Source: Adiantum capillus-veneris
Taxonomy: Eukaryota; Streptophyta; Polypodiopsida; Polypodiales; Pteridaceae
DNA length: 64,000 bases
Assembly (NCBI GenBank): GCA_014529385.2
Contig: CM043950.1
Location: 75,337,935-75,401,934, forward strand
Direction: 5' to 3'
Shown here in pieces: positions 12,961 to 25,223 of this stretch (position 1 is the first letter of the stretch; each line of letters starts with the position of its first letter). The translations under genes and the position numbers were made by a program. Under the pieces are notes generated by a model. It was not told the DNA's origin. It saw nothing but the letters and a program-made list of their open reading frames with translations, and did no database searches.

Positions 12961-13984
12961 ATGCTGTGGATCTGGTAGGGACGGCTCAATAGCTGATCAG
13001 TCAGAGTAGTGGCAGTGTCCTGAGCTTATGATGGAGTCACTTTGATATTAAAAAATGATGGTTGATAGCAAACAAGAAAAGGAAAAATAGAGCCTAGATG
13101 TTGAGAAAAACTGTGAAAATAGAACAAAAATTAGCCCAATTTCTCGAAATTCCCTTTTAGAAAACTCAGAAAATAGGAATTCTGTATGGCTTTGCAAAAT
13201 GATTTTTCCAACTGCGACAGAGTTTGGCCTTTCAAAATGATGTATAAAGAAGGATTGGTGCATTGCAGAGATTTCAGCTCTGGTTTGTATAGTTGAACTA
13301 TGTCTTACAAATTGTCTATTCTTAGAAAATGGTTTTGTTTATGAATGTTTTGTTAAAGCCATGCAAAGCCATTCCTGACATGTTTGTGTCTTTGCAGAAA
13401 ACCCTCTATGATATGAGAAGCAGGACCAGTGTAAAAGCATAGGGTAGAATCACATGTGAGCTAACCAGATAAAAGGTCCTTTCCAGATTAGATACAAGTA
13501 ATGACCGATCAGCTAACAGCAGACCACTTTATTGTTACGCTACCATGAAACCTTCTCACTAGCATGTTGTTGTCTAACATGCTTTGCCCATCAATGACTC
13601 AAAGGCCAGAGAGATACTGTATGATATGCTTGCTTGTTTTTGGTTGACATCTTTAAGCTTGTTACTGGTTGTCAAGATGTAACCGGAAATAACAAATTAT
13701 TAGGATGTATGATAGCTCATGAACGATCTATGACATGAGGGTAGCCCTTCCATCCCCAAAAATAAGATGGTTGGAATCTTGGTTGGGAGTCAAAAGTTCC
13801 CTCCGAAGTTGAGGTGTCCAATAGTGTCAAGGATGAAAGTCATGCAAGTCATATACTAGCATGCAAGTCGCATACTAGCATAGCACAAAACTCTATATAT
13901 GTTTGCAAGTAGATGATTGACTATTTCTTGGTTTGCAAAACATTTAAGGTTGAAAGCTATCAGTCACTTTTTTTCTCAAAAAAA
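12961..13984. other. stretch without recognisable genes
   Basis: I see no coding domain, RNA gene or terminal repeat. A short AT-rich direct duplication of the word 'atgcaagtcatatactagc' occurs near 13,842-13,880. Confidence 0.5.
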
Positions 13985-14340
13985 ACCACACAAGAGGGCC
14001 TACATGGGGAGGTGCTATCCCTTCCATGAAACAAGGTTGGGCAAGGGTTGCGTACTGTCGAGCAAGAGCCACGTGTAGGCATCACCGTGCCCACGTAATT
14101 GATGCACCACATGTGGTGTGAACAACAAACGGAGAGAACTCGTAGCAACAAGCTAGGAACCTCCTCCTCGGGTGACCCACCCTAGGAGGAGGATGCACTC
14201 TAGTGTTCAAGGGCAAAATACGTAGCAACATGAACACCAAGTCAGCACAATGTGTCCCTCTAGAGGGGACCCAAGGGGGGATTTGAGCCCACAACCCGTA
14301 GCGTGAGAAGTCAACCCTTACCGTTAGACCAATTCTTTGG
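13985..14340 (-). mobile_element. tRNA-derived SINE, copy A
   Basis: Read on the minus strand, the head carries TGGTCTAACGGTAAGG (A-box-like) near 14,335 and GGGCTCAAATCC (B-box-like) near 14,285, with spacing as in tRNA-derived SINEs. A T/A-rich tract at 13,966-13,982 lies at its tail side. It is homologous along most of its length to copy B, which is split by an LTR element at 15,226/19,344. Shared words include the segment around CCCTCTAGAG and the CTAGGAGGAGGATG block. Pol III transcription and LINE-dependent mobilisation are inferred from the family. Confidence 0.65.
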
Positions 14341-15065
14341 TTTCATTTAGTCATTCTTCAACATGCACTTTGTCTAGACAAGAGCATTGTAGACTTATCT
14401 CACATAGAATTGTTTAACGTAGATTGAGGCTTCCACCCTATGCTTTCTTCGGAGCCAATTCTTTGTGGAAATGGACCTTGGTTCCTATCGTGATGGGTTC
14501 CATTATGGGATCCTTGAGGTACATGCTTCCAACAAATGTTCCACTGAATTTAAATTCTTTGCACTACCAAAAGAAGGGCTATGTTAATGCATGGAAGCTT
14601 CGATAAATATCCTCTAGATTCAAAGAAAACTCTCTAGTTTGGCCAAGAGGAAGTGATAAAGAAATAAAGGTACCAAGCAACAGAGGAGTTTCACATGACC
14701 GGATAGGATAAACCTCCAATATTTCTATGTCTAGCAAGTTTTGTAGAAAAATTCTGTGAACATGTGAGAACTACTGTGGGCGTTGGAATCGCGTGCACAT
14801 GAAAATTCTTTTCTGATCCAACGACCATGTATGATTAGTTTCAATGGATTTTTAAGTTTACTAGGAAACATGATATTAAACATGGATTAGATCTTTATGA
14901 TGTATTAAAAGATGTATAAACAAAGAAATGATTACAATTGCTACAAATTCACCTTCTAGTTTTTGTAGTCAAATTTGAGAAATCTAAGAATGCAGTCACA
15001 AAAAAAATCTATTAATTAGGTTGGGTGCTACTAAATTTTCAGGTTTAACTTATTTTTCAACAACA
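14341..15065. other. stretch without recognisable genes
   Basis: AT-rich DNA between two SINE copies. A 60-codon frame at 14,424-14,606 has no recognisable domain. Confidence 0.5.
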
Positions 15066-15226
15066 CATCAGGGGACCACAAGGGGAGGTGCTTATCCCTT
15101 CCAAATATTATCCATGAAACATGGTCGAACAAGAGCCACGCGTAGGCATCACCATGGCGACCACCGGTGACCCACTCTAGGAGGAGGATGTACTCGAGTA
15201 TTAAAGGAAACGATCCCTACTAACGT
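15066..15226 (-). mobile_element. SINE copy B, tail part
   Basis: Homologous to the tail two thirds of SINE copy A (shared GGGGAGGTGC..TATCCCTTCC and CTAGGAGGAGGATG words) but with an internal deletion relative to it. It stops abruptly at the ACGT target site where the LTR of the retrotransposon begins. The head continues at 19,344. Confidence 0.65.
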
Positions 15227-16245
15227 TGTGAAGGATTTGGGGGTGTCCTCTATAACACCTCCATACTCACAAGATATATGAGGAAAAGTAAAGTAGCTCT
15301 CACAAGAGGATAGGATCCAATCTCCACTCACAAACACACTCACCCTTGCATGCAAAAAACCCCGCCTACACTCGACTAGCTTCCCTCTATACTGTCATAG
15401 CCCTAGCTATGATCAATTGCAGTCAAGGAAGAAAAAAAGGCACTAAATTTTGGGGGGAAAAAAACAATGAAAACAAAGAAAAATCTCTGCACTTTTGTTC
15501 ATAAACACCACTGACCCTCACACCATCTCAGCAGCCCTTGCATATGCAGGAAGGGGCTCCAAAATCGCTCCCAACCATGCACACAAACCCATCAAAAACC
15601 ATGCCAATCATGAGTTATAAAAAAACTCATGATGCTCAGCCAAAAAACTGAGAAAAAACCATGGAAAACATGGGGAAACAACCTCCCATTCACAACAATA
15701 ACAAGGGGCTTTCATTGCCAAACCTGAGTAGCAGGCACACGCGTACAGGAGAGCTTCGCTTCACGTAGCTTCCATCACCAAAAAGAGAGAAGAGGGGTGA
15801 AAGTGCAGAGTTCACCATCCATGTTCATGGCCTTCTTGATGAGATACACACTCTCCAATCAAAGCTCCAGACCCTCGCACACACACACGGGCACCTCTAC
15901 TACACAACCCCTACGCACCACCGCAGACTGCAGCAAGAGAGGCTTTCTTCTTCACAGCTGAAAACTCTCACTCATTCACGACCCCAAGCTGATAAAATTT
16001 CAGTTTTTATTCATATTTTTAAAGCACTAACTTACACTTTGAAGTCTCGACACTTCTATGTACAAAAACAGCAAAAGTATGTACCCCGCACAACTGGCCC
16101 GCATGCGTAAAGACAGCTAGCACACACCGCCTTTGTACACTTTGTACAAGCATGATTTATTTACATCCAAGAGGCCTAAGAGCATCAAAAAACATCTCGC
16201 AAAGACTTTGGGGTGGTCCGCATCATTTCATAAAGACACGTCACA
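15227..16245 (-). repeat. 3' LTR of the gag-only retrotransposon
   Basis: About 1,019 bp, TG...CA bounded, highly similar over its full length to 18,321-19,343, with small substitutions and indels. It lies at the window-left end because the element is on the minus strand. Confidence 0.85.
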
Positions 16246-16327
16246 TATTGCCCCCCCAACAAGAATGGAACACTTTCAAGAGTTTCATGTGCATACTTTC
16301 ACATCATTGTAAACATTCTCCTATTTT

Positions 16328-18226
16328 TCATGCCATAAAAGACCCAAAATATAAGATGAGAGCTAAAAATAACATAGATTCGCTTACCATCCACCTCCAA
16401 GTTGCATCCAATAAACATATGCATAACATAGTAGGAGCTTCTCCCACCGAAGCAAAATCCCATATGCTATTGACACGAGACATTTGTCTTTTCCCTCTAT
16501 CATACACATAATTTTGCATTGAATCCAAGCCAAAAATTTCATGCTTCAACTCATACAAATCACTGATTTCAAATATATCCATCAAAGCTTCTACATTCTC
16601 AACCATAATTTGTCTAGTCAAGACATTCAAAGTGTCCTTGCATGCGAAACCACAAAAGAGCGCTTTCTCTTGCCCATCACTATTAAGACCATAAGGCATG
16701 CCATCATCCAGCTTGGCAAGCATATCAAAGGCACTAGAACAAAGCATATGACCATCCATATCATCAAGATTTTCAAAGCAAAGACCCTCTTTCATTAGCC
16801 TCAAAACTTCGTGTAATATTCTCTCGTGGTTGACATTAGAGCTTCCAACAACAAGTAGCTCACCAAGCAAGTCACTAACGGATATACCATCATCAAGGAC
16901 CACATCATCATGCAAAAATTTAGGCTAAAAATCAACATTAAAGCATCCAAGTCATTACGTTTAAGCTCGACATGGGACTCCATAGAACCTTGTACAACAC
17001 AACCATCCACATGATCGACAACCATATGCATATCATGAAACATGTCATAAGTGGAAACAAAGTCTTGGATATCAGCCACCTCATCCTCAACAATGGGTTC
17101 TTTGGTGAAACTAAATGAATCCATATTGACCTCATTAACATCCAAGTGATAATCCAAATCACCAAAAGAATTTACATCATCATTAGCAGCCATAGGAAAC
17201 TCATCAAACAACCTAGGAGTAGAGGCATAGTCTTCATCATCAACCACAAGAGTAGCATGAGATTCTTGTAGACCATGAAACTCAACCACATCAGCATCCT
17301 CATACTCAATATGAGAGTCTATACAACCCTCATCACATACATCATCCATTATAGATGCTCCCACAACTTCGCATACCAAATCGTTTTCATCAAATATGTC
17401 ATATGTAGACACATAATCTCCATCCACATTAACATCACTCCTAACCACGGGATTCAAACCATTTTTCAAAGCAAAAAAATCAGCATCTCCAACATCAAGA
17501 GAAGAATCCATAGAATTGTTTATGTCTACATCATAAGCATTCACCACATGTATGTCATTTTCTTCCAGATCACATGCTGCTACATTTGCATGCTTTGTTT
17601 CCTCCTCATCAATAGAAAGTGGCTTCTCAAGTTCATGACCATTTTCAACAATCTTATACAATAAATCAACCAAGTACATATCCTCTATCTTTGGTGGCAC
17701 ATCCAAACCTACCATAAGCCTTATCTTCCTCTCTTTGATGTAGGCAACCTGTAGTGCTTCTTTCATTCTTTTTGGATTCTTCAATTCCACATGTGAACGC
17801 AAGGTAGGTTTCATCTTGCTTATCAACATTTTCAACCTCTCAAATTGCATGTGTGTACCATGTAACATTAGCAAACTTCACACACTTTTCCCATTGCATC
17901 CATACATCATTGAACCTCTTCCAAAAGCAAGAAACAAACTCATCTTCGCGCATAGATAAGCTCTTCACCCTTGAACAAGCTTCATTTGGAGGTGGCATCA
18001 CTACATACCTTTGAAGAAATAATGCTTCCAAGAGTGATCAACAACTCTTATTTGGATCATTCAAGCTCTTATACCAGACATAAGCATCACCCTCAAGCAA
18101 GAGAGGAAACATACACAACCATTCTGCTTCACAATCATTTCCTGTCAGTAAACATTGCAATTGTACCTGTCTCAAGCACCTTCTCGGGTCCTTATCATCT
18201 TCACCTGTAAAACTTGGAGAACTCAT
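16328..18226 (-). pseudogene. gag-like polyprotein with long acidic spacer, broken
   Basis: The N-terminal part (18,226-17,840) carries the retrotransposon gag pattern: a GEDDKDPRRCLRQVQ start, W-x-C-M-F-P-x-L-L-E-G-x-A-x-x-W, and then F-W-K-R-F-N-D-V-W. The next section up to about 17,700 completes the capsid-like domain. Residues encoded at 17,640-16,330 form a long Asp/Glu-rich, Val-rich region that I cannot assign. Lesions seen: an in-frame TGA near 18,038, where the family pattern expects Trp (C-W-S-L-L-E); a frame change near 17,865 in an ACACAC run; another near 16,920. No zinc knuckle is evident. A capsid role is known for the family; this copy is probably dead. Confidence 0.65.
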
Positions 18227-18320
18227 GAAAACAACTTACAAATAGAAGGTTGAGCTTGACTCCAAGGAAAGTCTCAACCGGAGAGCCAAAATAGATCCTC
18301 AGAAAGGGGGCACCAAAACA

Positions 18321-19343
18321 TGTGACAGATTGGGGGGTGGCCTCTATAACACCTCCATACTCACAAGATATATGAGGAAAAGTAAAGTAGCTCTCACAAG
18401 AGGATAGGATCCAATCTCCACTCACAAACACACTCACCCTTGCATGAAAAAAACCCCGCCTACACTCGACTAGCTTCCCTCTATACTGTCATAGCCCTAG
18501 CTATGATCAATTGCAGTCAAGGAAGAAAAAAAGGCACTAAATTTTGGGGGAAAAAAAACAATGAAAACCAAGGAAAATCTCTACACTTTTGTTCATAAAC
18601 ACCACTGACCCTCACACCATCTCAGCAGCCCTTGCATATGCAGGAAGGGGCTCCAAAATCGCTCCCAACCATGCACACAAACCCATCAAAAACCATGCCA
18701 ATCATGAGTTATACAAAAACTCATGATGCTCAGCCAAAAAACTCAGAAAAAACCATGGAAAACATGGGGAAACAACCTCCCATTCACAACAATAACAAGG
18801 GGCTTTCATTGCCAAACCTGAGTAGCAGGCACACGCGTACAAGAGAGCTTCGCTTCACGCAGCTTCCATCACCAAAAAGAGAGAAGAGGGGTGAAAGTGC
18901 AGAGGTCACCACCCATGTTCATGGCCTTATTTATGAAAGACACACTCTCCAATCAAGGCTCCAAGCCGTCGCACACACACACGGGCACCTCCACTACACA
19001 ACCCCCACACACCACCGCAGACTGCAGCAAGAGAGGCTTTCTTCTTCACAGATGAAAACTCCCGCTCACTCATGACCCCAAGCAGATAAAAGTGCATTTT
19101 TTCTTCATATTTTTAAAGCACTAACTCACACTTTGAAGTCTCGACACTTCTATGTACAAAAACAACAAAACTATGTACCCCGCACAAGTAGCCTGCATAT
19201 ATGCGTAGAGACAGCTGGCACACACCGCCTTTGTACACTTTGTACAAGCATGATTTATTTACATCCAAGAGGCCTAAGAGCATCAAAAAACATCTCGCAA
19301 AGACTTTGGGGTGGTCCGCACCATTTCGTAAAAACACGTCACA
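18321..19343 (-). repeat. 5' LTR of the gag-only retrotransposon
   Basis: About 1,023 bp, same termini as the 3' LTR. Reading leftwards on the minus strand, the primer-binding-like site and then the gag frame follow it. Confidence 0.85.
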
Positions 19344-19455
19344 ACGTGAACACGAGGTGAGTACCAGGTGTCCCTCTAGAGAGGACGCAACAAGGATTTG
19401 AACCCACAACCTGAAGGGTGAGAAGCCAAAGTTTTATCATTAAAACAACTTTTTG
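19344..19455 (-). mobile_element. SINE copy B, head part
   Basis: Continues the SINE interrupted at 15,226. On the minus strand GGTTGTGGGTTCAAATCC is a good B box (GGTTCRANTCC-like), and a TTTTAATGATAAAAC segment stands in the A-box position. It shares CCCTCTAGAG with copy A. Confidence 0.6.
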
Positions 19456-20699
19456 AGGATGGTTTAATTTCTAAAATTTGTTTGATATAGTGCTTTCAAC
19501 GTGTTGTAATTTATTCTCTTGAATCCCTAAAAAAATGGATAGATTAAAAGGTTATTAACATAGGTGATTCTTGGATAGGGATACCAAGAAAATGTATATT
19601 TTGACCATGGTGAGATTGAATCAAGTTTTAAAGTGTTATATTTTTATGAAGTAGTGATTGAAAATGATATCGCCTATATGAGAACTTTTGCTATGCCTAA
19701 TGGTGGTGTTTTTGAAGACCATCAATAATTATTTAAATTATTGAGGTTCTAGATTTACAGTTGGCAATGCAAAGTATTGATGTAGCGGAGATAATGTGTC
19801 GTGATCTCTATAGTGGGTGCTCCTCAGTGCAATGTGCGTGATATCTCACTCCACAGAATGAAAATGCAGAAGACAATGAACAACCGAGAAACAACAGTAC
19901 AACTCAACAGAACCTGAACATGAACATCGACAAACTCAGAGAGACCGATACAGACTCTGGCATGGCACCACCATTAGCTCTAGCCTAGATCTCATAGGTA
20001 CAGTGGGGGTGTCGAGGCTCAACTGTAGGGATGGTGCAGACGTGCTCTATACAACTAAAGACAATTGACTCTCGAAGACTAACCACACAAAGTAGATGAT
20101 CGATAAAACCCAAACAGCTATCAATATATACAACCATATAGAGCCACCAACGGCTCACCAATATCTAATCCAACTAAGACTATCTCAAAACTATGGTCAT
20201 GGTGGTCTGGCCCCACGACTGCTAGACCACCACCCGTATGCCTGCCACATGTCACTACCTAGGCAAAAGTCCGTCCAGTGTGGACTCAGCCCAACTGCCA
20301 CTAACTGCGTATCCAATGCGTGCGACATTGTAGCCCCTGCTATAGTTTCCCTGCCACAAAACCACTCACCGTCTTGGTGAGAGTAACACTATGTTGAAAA
20401 GAGATTCGAAAAGTAACTATATGTACAAAAGAAAATTGAGTGGAATAGTGCGGTCTTGTCAACCGAGAGGAAGAGTTGTCGCCACTCCTGCACCTGAAGT
20501 ATCTGCCTCTGGGGGAGAATCCATCAAATCTATAGTGGGAGGCTGTTGATGAGCTCTGCTGCTCTGACCGTGTATCCCCTGCCCTATCCAGCCATATCCC
20601 CTACTCCCTGGAGCCTAAAATCTCATATCATTGTAAAGTAGCACTTTCCGAAGTCCCTACATCTGAGCTCCAATGACTTAAGACTTTTCTTGCGATGCA
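19456..20699. other. stretch without recognisable genes
   Basis: No domain-bearing frame. From about 19,780 the base composition changes to more GC-rich, and this may be the 3' flank or LTR of the retroelement-like ORF cluster to the right. I could not find a matching second LTR. Confidence 0.45.
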
Positions 20700-22237
20700 T
20701 GTCACAAAGCAAATATAGTAGCATCTCTATCTGCAATTGCGCTCTCTGCGACACATAGAGAGCCCTCCATAACTGCATATGTAGCGGAACAGCGCTAGCA
20801 TACCAGCCAACTGCTCCGCCCCAAGCTGAACGGTAGAGCAGGGCCTGTCGGGACTCCTACAGTATGTCCTTCGATAGCCAAAAAAGTGACGTAGAGTCCG
20901 AAATTGTGGAACAACCCATAGGAGTGTCAGATGGAAGATGGTCAGGTGGGAGAGGGCTAGAAAGTGGCACTGCTGGTGGTGAACTATGAGCATGTGGCAC
21001 TAATGGCGGGGAATCGGGAGCTAGTGTCACTGGTGGAGTAGAGACGGGTGGAGTGGCTGCAATAGGGATAGGCATAGGAGAAGAAGCAACTCCAAATGGA
21101 GCTTGGGAGCTAGTCACTGTGGTAGGAGTGAAAATGACAGCAGTAGAGAGAGGGACTCACATTGTAGAAGCCACAACTGTGACATGCATAGTATGATCCA
21201 AAGCACCCGAGCCTGTCCTAGACCTAGTAGCGAGAGTAGATGAAGATCGTCTTAGAAGATGCCTCGCTGGAAGCTCGTGTCTCTTTGATACTGGCAACAC
21301 TATCAGGGATTCTGCTGTATCTTTCACCACTTTAGCCCTTTTCTTTTCTTTCTTCTCAACTATACCTGTTGTATGGGCGATAGACTTCCCTTCTAATTTG
21401 GAGTGCGTACTATACATCTCTGTATCCACATCCACCGTTCTTATGTGTATGTTGATAACCCACACTAGCATTGGAGCTGCAAAGCACTGAAAGCTAGACT
21501 GTACTGACTGCACCTGGGATCAAAACCTCTTGGCTCGGGATTGCAAAGATGTGTAAAGAATCTGGTGAAATCCACAGGGTATTGTGTGGATAAGACAGTA
21601 TAGTCCTTCATAGTGAGAAAACATTCTGGGTGATCAGAGTGCAGCAACTCCTGGCACGCATGAACTATTGCATCTTTTGAAATCTTGGAGTATGTGCGTG
21701 TGGCTGGTTTCCAAGATGGAAAGGTGGTCATGCCCAGCGCGTGACAATCTTGGTAGGGGTAAGATTATGGCCCCGTACTTTGGGAAAACGGTTCAAAAGC
21801 TCGTATACCAGCACATGAGTGGATAATTCTATAGTGGCTAATGCAGTCAAACCTAGTTGTTGCAGTTGATCCTGGGAAAAGATATCCTTCAAAGAAGGAT
21901 GAGGTAGTTGCAAGTGAAAGTTTAATGTGAAAGGTGCTTGACTTTTGGACTTAGGAGGTACGATGATTGCACGACGTAACACATGTTGTGCCCCCTTTGT
22001 TATGTTTCTGGGATCCACCTCTGGACTGCCTAATTCTTATTCTCAGCTGGAATCCGAATCCACAATGTGAGAGGAAATTCTATAGCTCTCGTCAATGGCT
22101 TCACTAGAAGTCATCTCAGTAACACCATGGCTGTTGTGATCAGATTCTGCTTCCTCTACAAAACTACTTTCTATTTCCCTGCACGGAGGCTTCTTATGCA
22201 AAACTTCCTGTTGTATTTGCCAAGTACTACTTGCCAT
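20700..22237 (-). pseudogene. unidentified broken ORF cluster, probably retroelement ORF1
   Basis: Five adjacent minus-strand frames appear to be pieces of one protein. It starts near 22,237 (M-A-S-S-T-W-Q) and continues through an acidic N-terminus and a mixed globular part (about 22,018-21,470, with L-x-x-L-G-L-T-A-L and C-Q-E-L-L-H-S-D segments). A Lys/Arg-rich stretch (E-K-K-E-K-K-R) comes next, then a Pro/Ser-rich region (21,117-20,857). Stops or frame changes sit near 22,040, 21,730, 21,470 and 21,130. I do not recognise the family. Proline-rich and basic tails are common in plant transposon ORF1 proteins, which is why a mobile origin is suggested. Confidence 0.35.
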
Positions 22238-22605
22238 ATTATCTCAGTAACCACTCAGAAAAAGTACACTCAACAAGCTGTATCCTGTTCTTCTGCTATA
22301 TTATTCTCCTGCTATATACTATTGTATATATACTATTCTTACCACAAGAGTTTACATTCCAGGCGCAATCCCACGTAAGCATACATACATACTTGTGTGG
22401 ATATTTATGAGAGCAACGCACTATGTGCAGTGCAGACTGAAAGACTGAAAGGAACTAGATTGTCCGAATTGCACTCCTTCTGGCAGTTTACTTGTGCGAT
22501 AGCTGAGAGGCCTGTAGTGCCTTAACTGAAAAGTAACAGGCAGAGGGGTAGCAGGAGATAACTGGGTAGATAAGGGCACAGATAGAGAGGAGGATGTTTT
22601 GCATA
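22238..22605. other. stretch without recognisable genes
   Basis: AT-rich then mixed sequence containing two short CATA repeats at 22,381-22,393. No domain-bearing frame. Confidence 0.45.
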
Positions 22606-22890
22606 AGGCGTCAGGTTGGTGGTAGCGATGTAGGGAAGAGAGGGCGAGGGCAGTGGGTAGGGGTGATGGGAGATAGAGAGGGACGAGGGTTAGAGTAAAT
22701 GGGCGAGGTTTAGTGAGTAGGGGCGAGTGCCATTAGTAGATAGGGGTGAGGGCTATATATAGCGGTGAAATTAGCTAGGTAGGGGCGAGGGTAGTGGATA
22801 GGGGTAGTAGGTACGGGCGAGGGGTGGTGAGGCCAGTAGGTAGGGGCGAGGGACTAGTGTGCGCAAGGGCGAGATCATGGGAGATAGGGC
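22606..22890. repeat. degenerate GGGGCGAGGG-type minisatellite
   Basis: Irregular repeats of the word TAGGGGCGAGGG and variants (aggggcgagtg, aggggtgaggg, acgggcgaggg), at roughly 20-35 bp spacing. The strand is strongly purine-biased. Confidence 0.6.
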
Positions 22891-23372
22891 CGAGGCTAGC
22901 GGTTAGATCCTAGTACCTAAAACTACAAGGGACGAGAGTTTAAACAGCAATGCACAAGGCAGAGAGGGCAACATGTAGAAATTTAAAATGTTTAATCTCA
23001 TGATGCTGTGTGAGGCTAAGTGATTGCATATCCATCTGCTAGCTCTAGCTCCACATTGAAGACATTGCACTCACCTGGACGTAGGAAGGGCGAGGGTTAT
23101 TCGTTATCTCAAGGTGCAGAATGAAGCTGTATGGCAAGGAATGATTCCTGAGAGAGGGAAAACTTGGTTGATTATGGCATTCTGAAGTTCTACACAGATA
23201 GAGCAGAGAGAGAGTGGGTATAAATTTTACGGAGAGAGCAATGGTGAGAGAGTGACTCAAAAGCCGCACTTAGAAAACAGTGGAAGAAGAAGAAGAAGGA
23301 ACTCCGTGCTACTGAAAGAAGAGTGGAAAGAGAATTACTGCATGAAAAAGCCTCCTAATGACCAAAGTGTGC

Positions 23373-23701
23373 TACACCAGAGAGACCCCATTTTGAGTGT
23401 CAAACGATCAGACTGACAGTTTGAGTGTCAAACAACATTGGCGATAGAAAGCAATGCAAAAAGATAGTCCACACTTATGGAAAGAATGAGATGATTACAA
23501 GAAGTTTAGGACAAAACAAGCACTCCAATTACACAAGTTACACCAGAGACACCCCATTTTGAGTGTCAAACGAAACTAACAGTTTGAGTGTCAAACAACA
23601 CTGACGATAGAAAGCAATACAAAAAGGTAGCACTTATGGAAAGAATGCGCTGATTACAAGAAGTTTAGGACAAAACAAGCATTCCAATTACACAAGTTGC
23701 A
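23373..23701. repeat. 166-bp tandem duplication
   Basis: The segment beginning TACACCAGAGA at 23,373 is repeated from 23,539 with small differences. Each copy contains two TTTGAGTGTCAAAC words, which are themselves imperfect palindromes. No gene is evident in it. Confidence 0.75.
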
Positions 23702-24148
23702 CACAGTGGTAGAGAAAGTATACCGAAGGAGGAAATGTGGAGACACCTACAAGCATAGCAGAGACTCAGAGTGTGCAGGCACAATATCATAACATAGGCT
23801 CTGGTGGGAAGGTAAGTGAAATAAGAGAGAAGGGAGATTCAAGAACCTATACTATAGGCAAAACAACTGTAGATGGCTTACTCATAGGGATAATAGCATT
23901 TGATTCTGGAGCCATTTTCTAGCGACAAGGGAACACCTTCCAAAGTTACTAGCTAGACTGCTCCCTGTGGAAAAGTTTTTTGTACCACAAATTGGCCTTG
24001 CCAAGATGGGACCAACTTCTTTGATTTTTTTAAATATCTAGCTTGATATAGTAGCACCTACGAGCCTTGCATAATTTTTGGCTTTCGAAGATGGCGATCA
24101 TTCCGAGCCTTGTGACGAAGTTGCTCTGCTTCCAGAGCCTGATAAGAT
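23702..24148. other. stretch without recognisable genes
   Basis: A 61-codon frame (23,737-23,922) shows no recognisable domain. Its end I-I-A-F-D-S-G-A faintly resembles a retropepsin active-site turn, but the match is too short to call. Confidence 0.35.
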
Positions 24149-25206
24149 GTTCGCGGGTACGCCGCGACGGACGATGGAGCACAGCGAGAACACAGACCAA
24201 CAAACAGTCAATCCAAGGACGTAGCTGACCCGACTAGGGCATGGAGGCAATCTCTCGGTTGTCAACCCTGAGCTAGACACTAACAACACTCTACAGTCAC
24301 TAATCCTACCACAACACTACCATAAAGCAAAGAAACAGAGAACGCATCCTACAAAACACTACAAGCTTGAAACAGTCTCAAATCATATCGAAATGACTCG
24401 AAATCGGAGGGCAAGACTCACAAGGACATATCTTATATGGCCAAACACCTAAACCCTGAAAAGCATAAATTTAAGACCTCTATTCGCTATCGCGATAGAC
24501 TCAAAACAGTAATTTCCAAAGTGTCCGGAACTGATCTACAACGACATCAACACGAAGAGCTTCTCGCCCTAACTCTAACGACTACTTGATCATTCAGATC
24601 GGATGTCGTTTGAGGTACTTACGACCAAAAATAGCTCGTAGCAGGCGGGCTCGCGATGTGGTCCTCGGCTTGCATTGCTTGCGTCGATGCAGAGAGCTCC
24701 TCGATGCTAACACGCTCCTACTCTCATATCTGCAATGTAATTAGTGTGCACGACAATGTGTGTGCGTGAAGCTCACTTCCTTGTGCTGCAAAACCCAGGA
24801 CTTTATATTAATTGAGATAACGTAATGTGTCCTTTACAAAGCCTTAGGTTTCAGCTTATATACCAAGCCTTCAAACCTAATGTCTGGTCAAATGACCTGA
24901 ATTGTCCCTAGGCTTCTACAGAGCTTAATTACAAGAAACTGAGTTGGCTTTACTCATTATACAAGCATTTGCGGCCAAAATACAAGTGCCGATTTAAAAT
25001 ATGAGGTTCCCGTAAACATTACAAAAGTGGCCGTAATGGCTCAAAATAATAATAACGGGATATTCGATGATGTCCATGAACTCGTATCTTCATGTTGCAA
25101 CATCCATCTTCATCTTTATTACTTCATCACCATCTTCATGTGAAATCTTTACAGAATCTTAATGGAATCTTTATGGAAACATTGTTTAAAGGGCGTCCTT
25201 TCAACA
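24149..25206 (-). repeat. 3' LTR of a truncated retroelement
   Basis: On the minus strand a purine tract AATTCGGAGGGGGAGAG (25,207-25,223) is followed directly by TGTTGAAAGG, a typical PPT-to-LTR junction at 25,206. Inside, a TATA-like GGTATATAAGC on the minus strand near 24,860 fits an LTR promoter. The left limit near 24,149 is a guess, because no second LTR is present to define it. Confidence 0.5.
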
Positions 25207-25223
25207 CTCTCCCCCTCCGAATT

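Larger units (their letters stand above)
15227..19343 (-). mobile_element. gag-only LTR retrotransposon (TR-GAG type)
   Basis: Two direct LTRs of about 1.02 kb begin TGTGA and end TCACA, and ACGT flanks both sides (15,223-15,226 and 19,344-19,347). The element runs on the minus strand. A polypurine tract, TTGGGGGGGCAATA on that strand, abuts the 3' LTR at 16,246-16,262. A TGGTGCCCCC primer-binding-like site lies a few bases inside the 5' LTR at about 18,306-18,315. The 2.1-kb interior codes only for a gag-like polyprotein; protease, RT, RNase H and integrase are absent. This matches terminal-repeat retrotransposons with a GAG domain, which move using enzymes from related elements. The LTRs look nearly identical by eye, so insertion is fairly recent. 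Confidence 0.85.

Noticed and set aside
14240-14340. A true tRNA gene on the minus strand
   Set aside because: A and B boxes are present but the sequence does not fold into a full cloverleaf, and the homologous copy at 19,344-19,455 shows a SINE family.
16152-17664. Plus-strand ORFs of 119, 85 and 129 codons
   Set aside because: Antisense shadows of the minus-strand gag-like polyprotein, with an Ile/His-rich composition mirroring its acidic codons.
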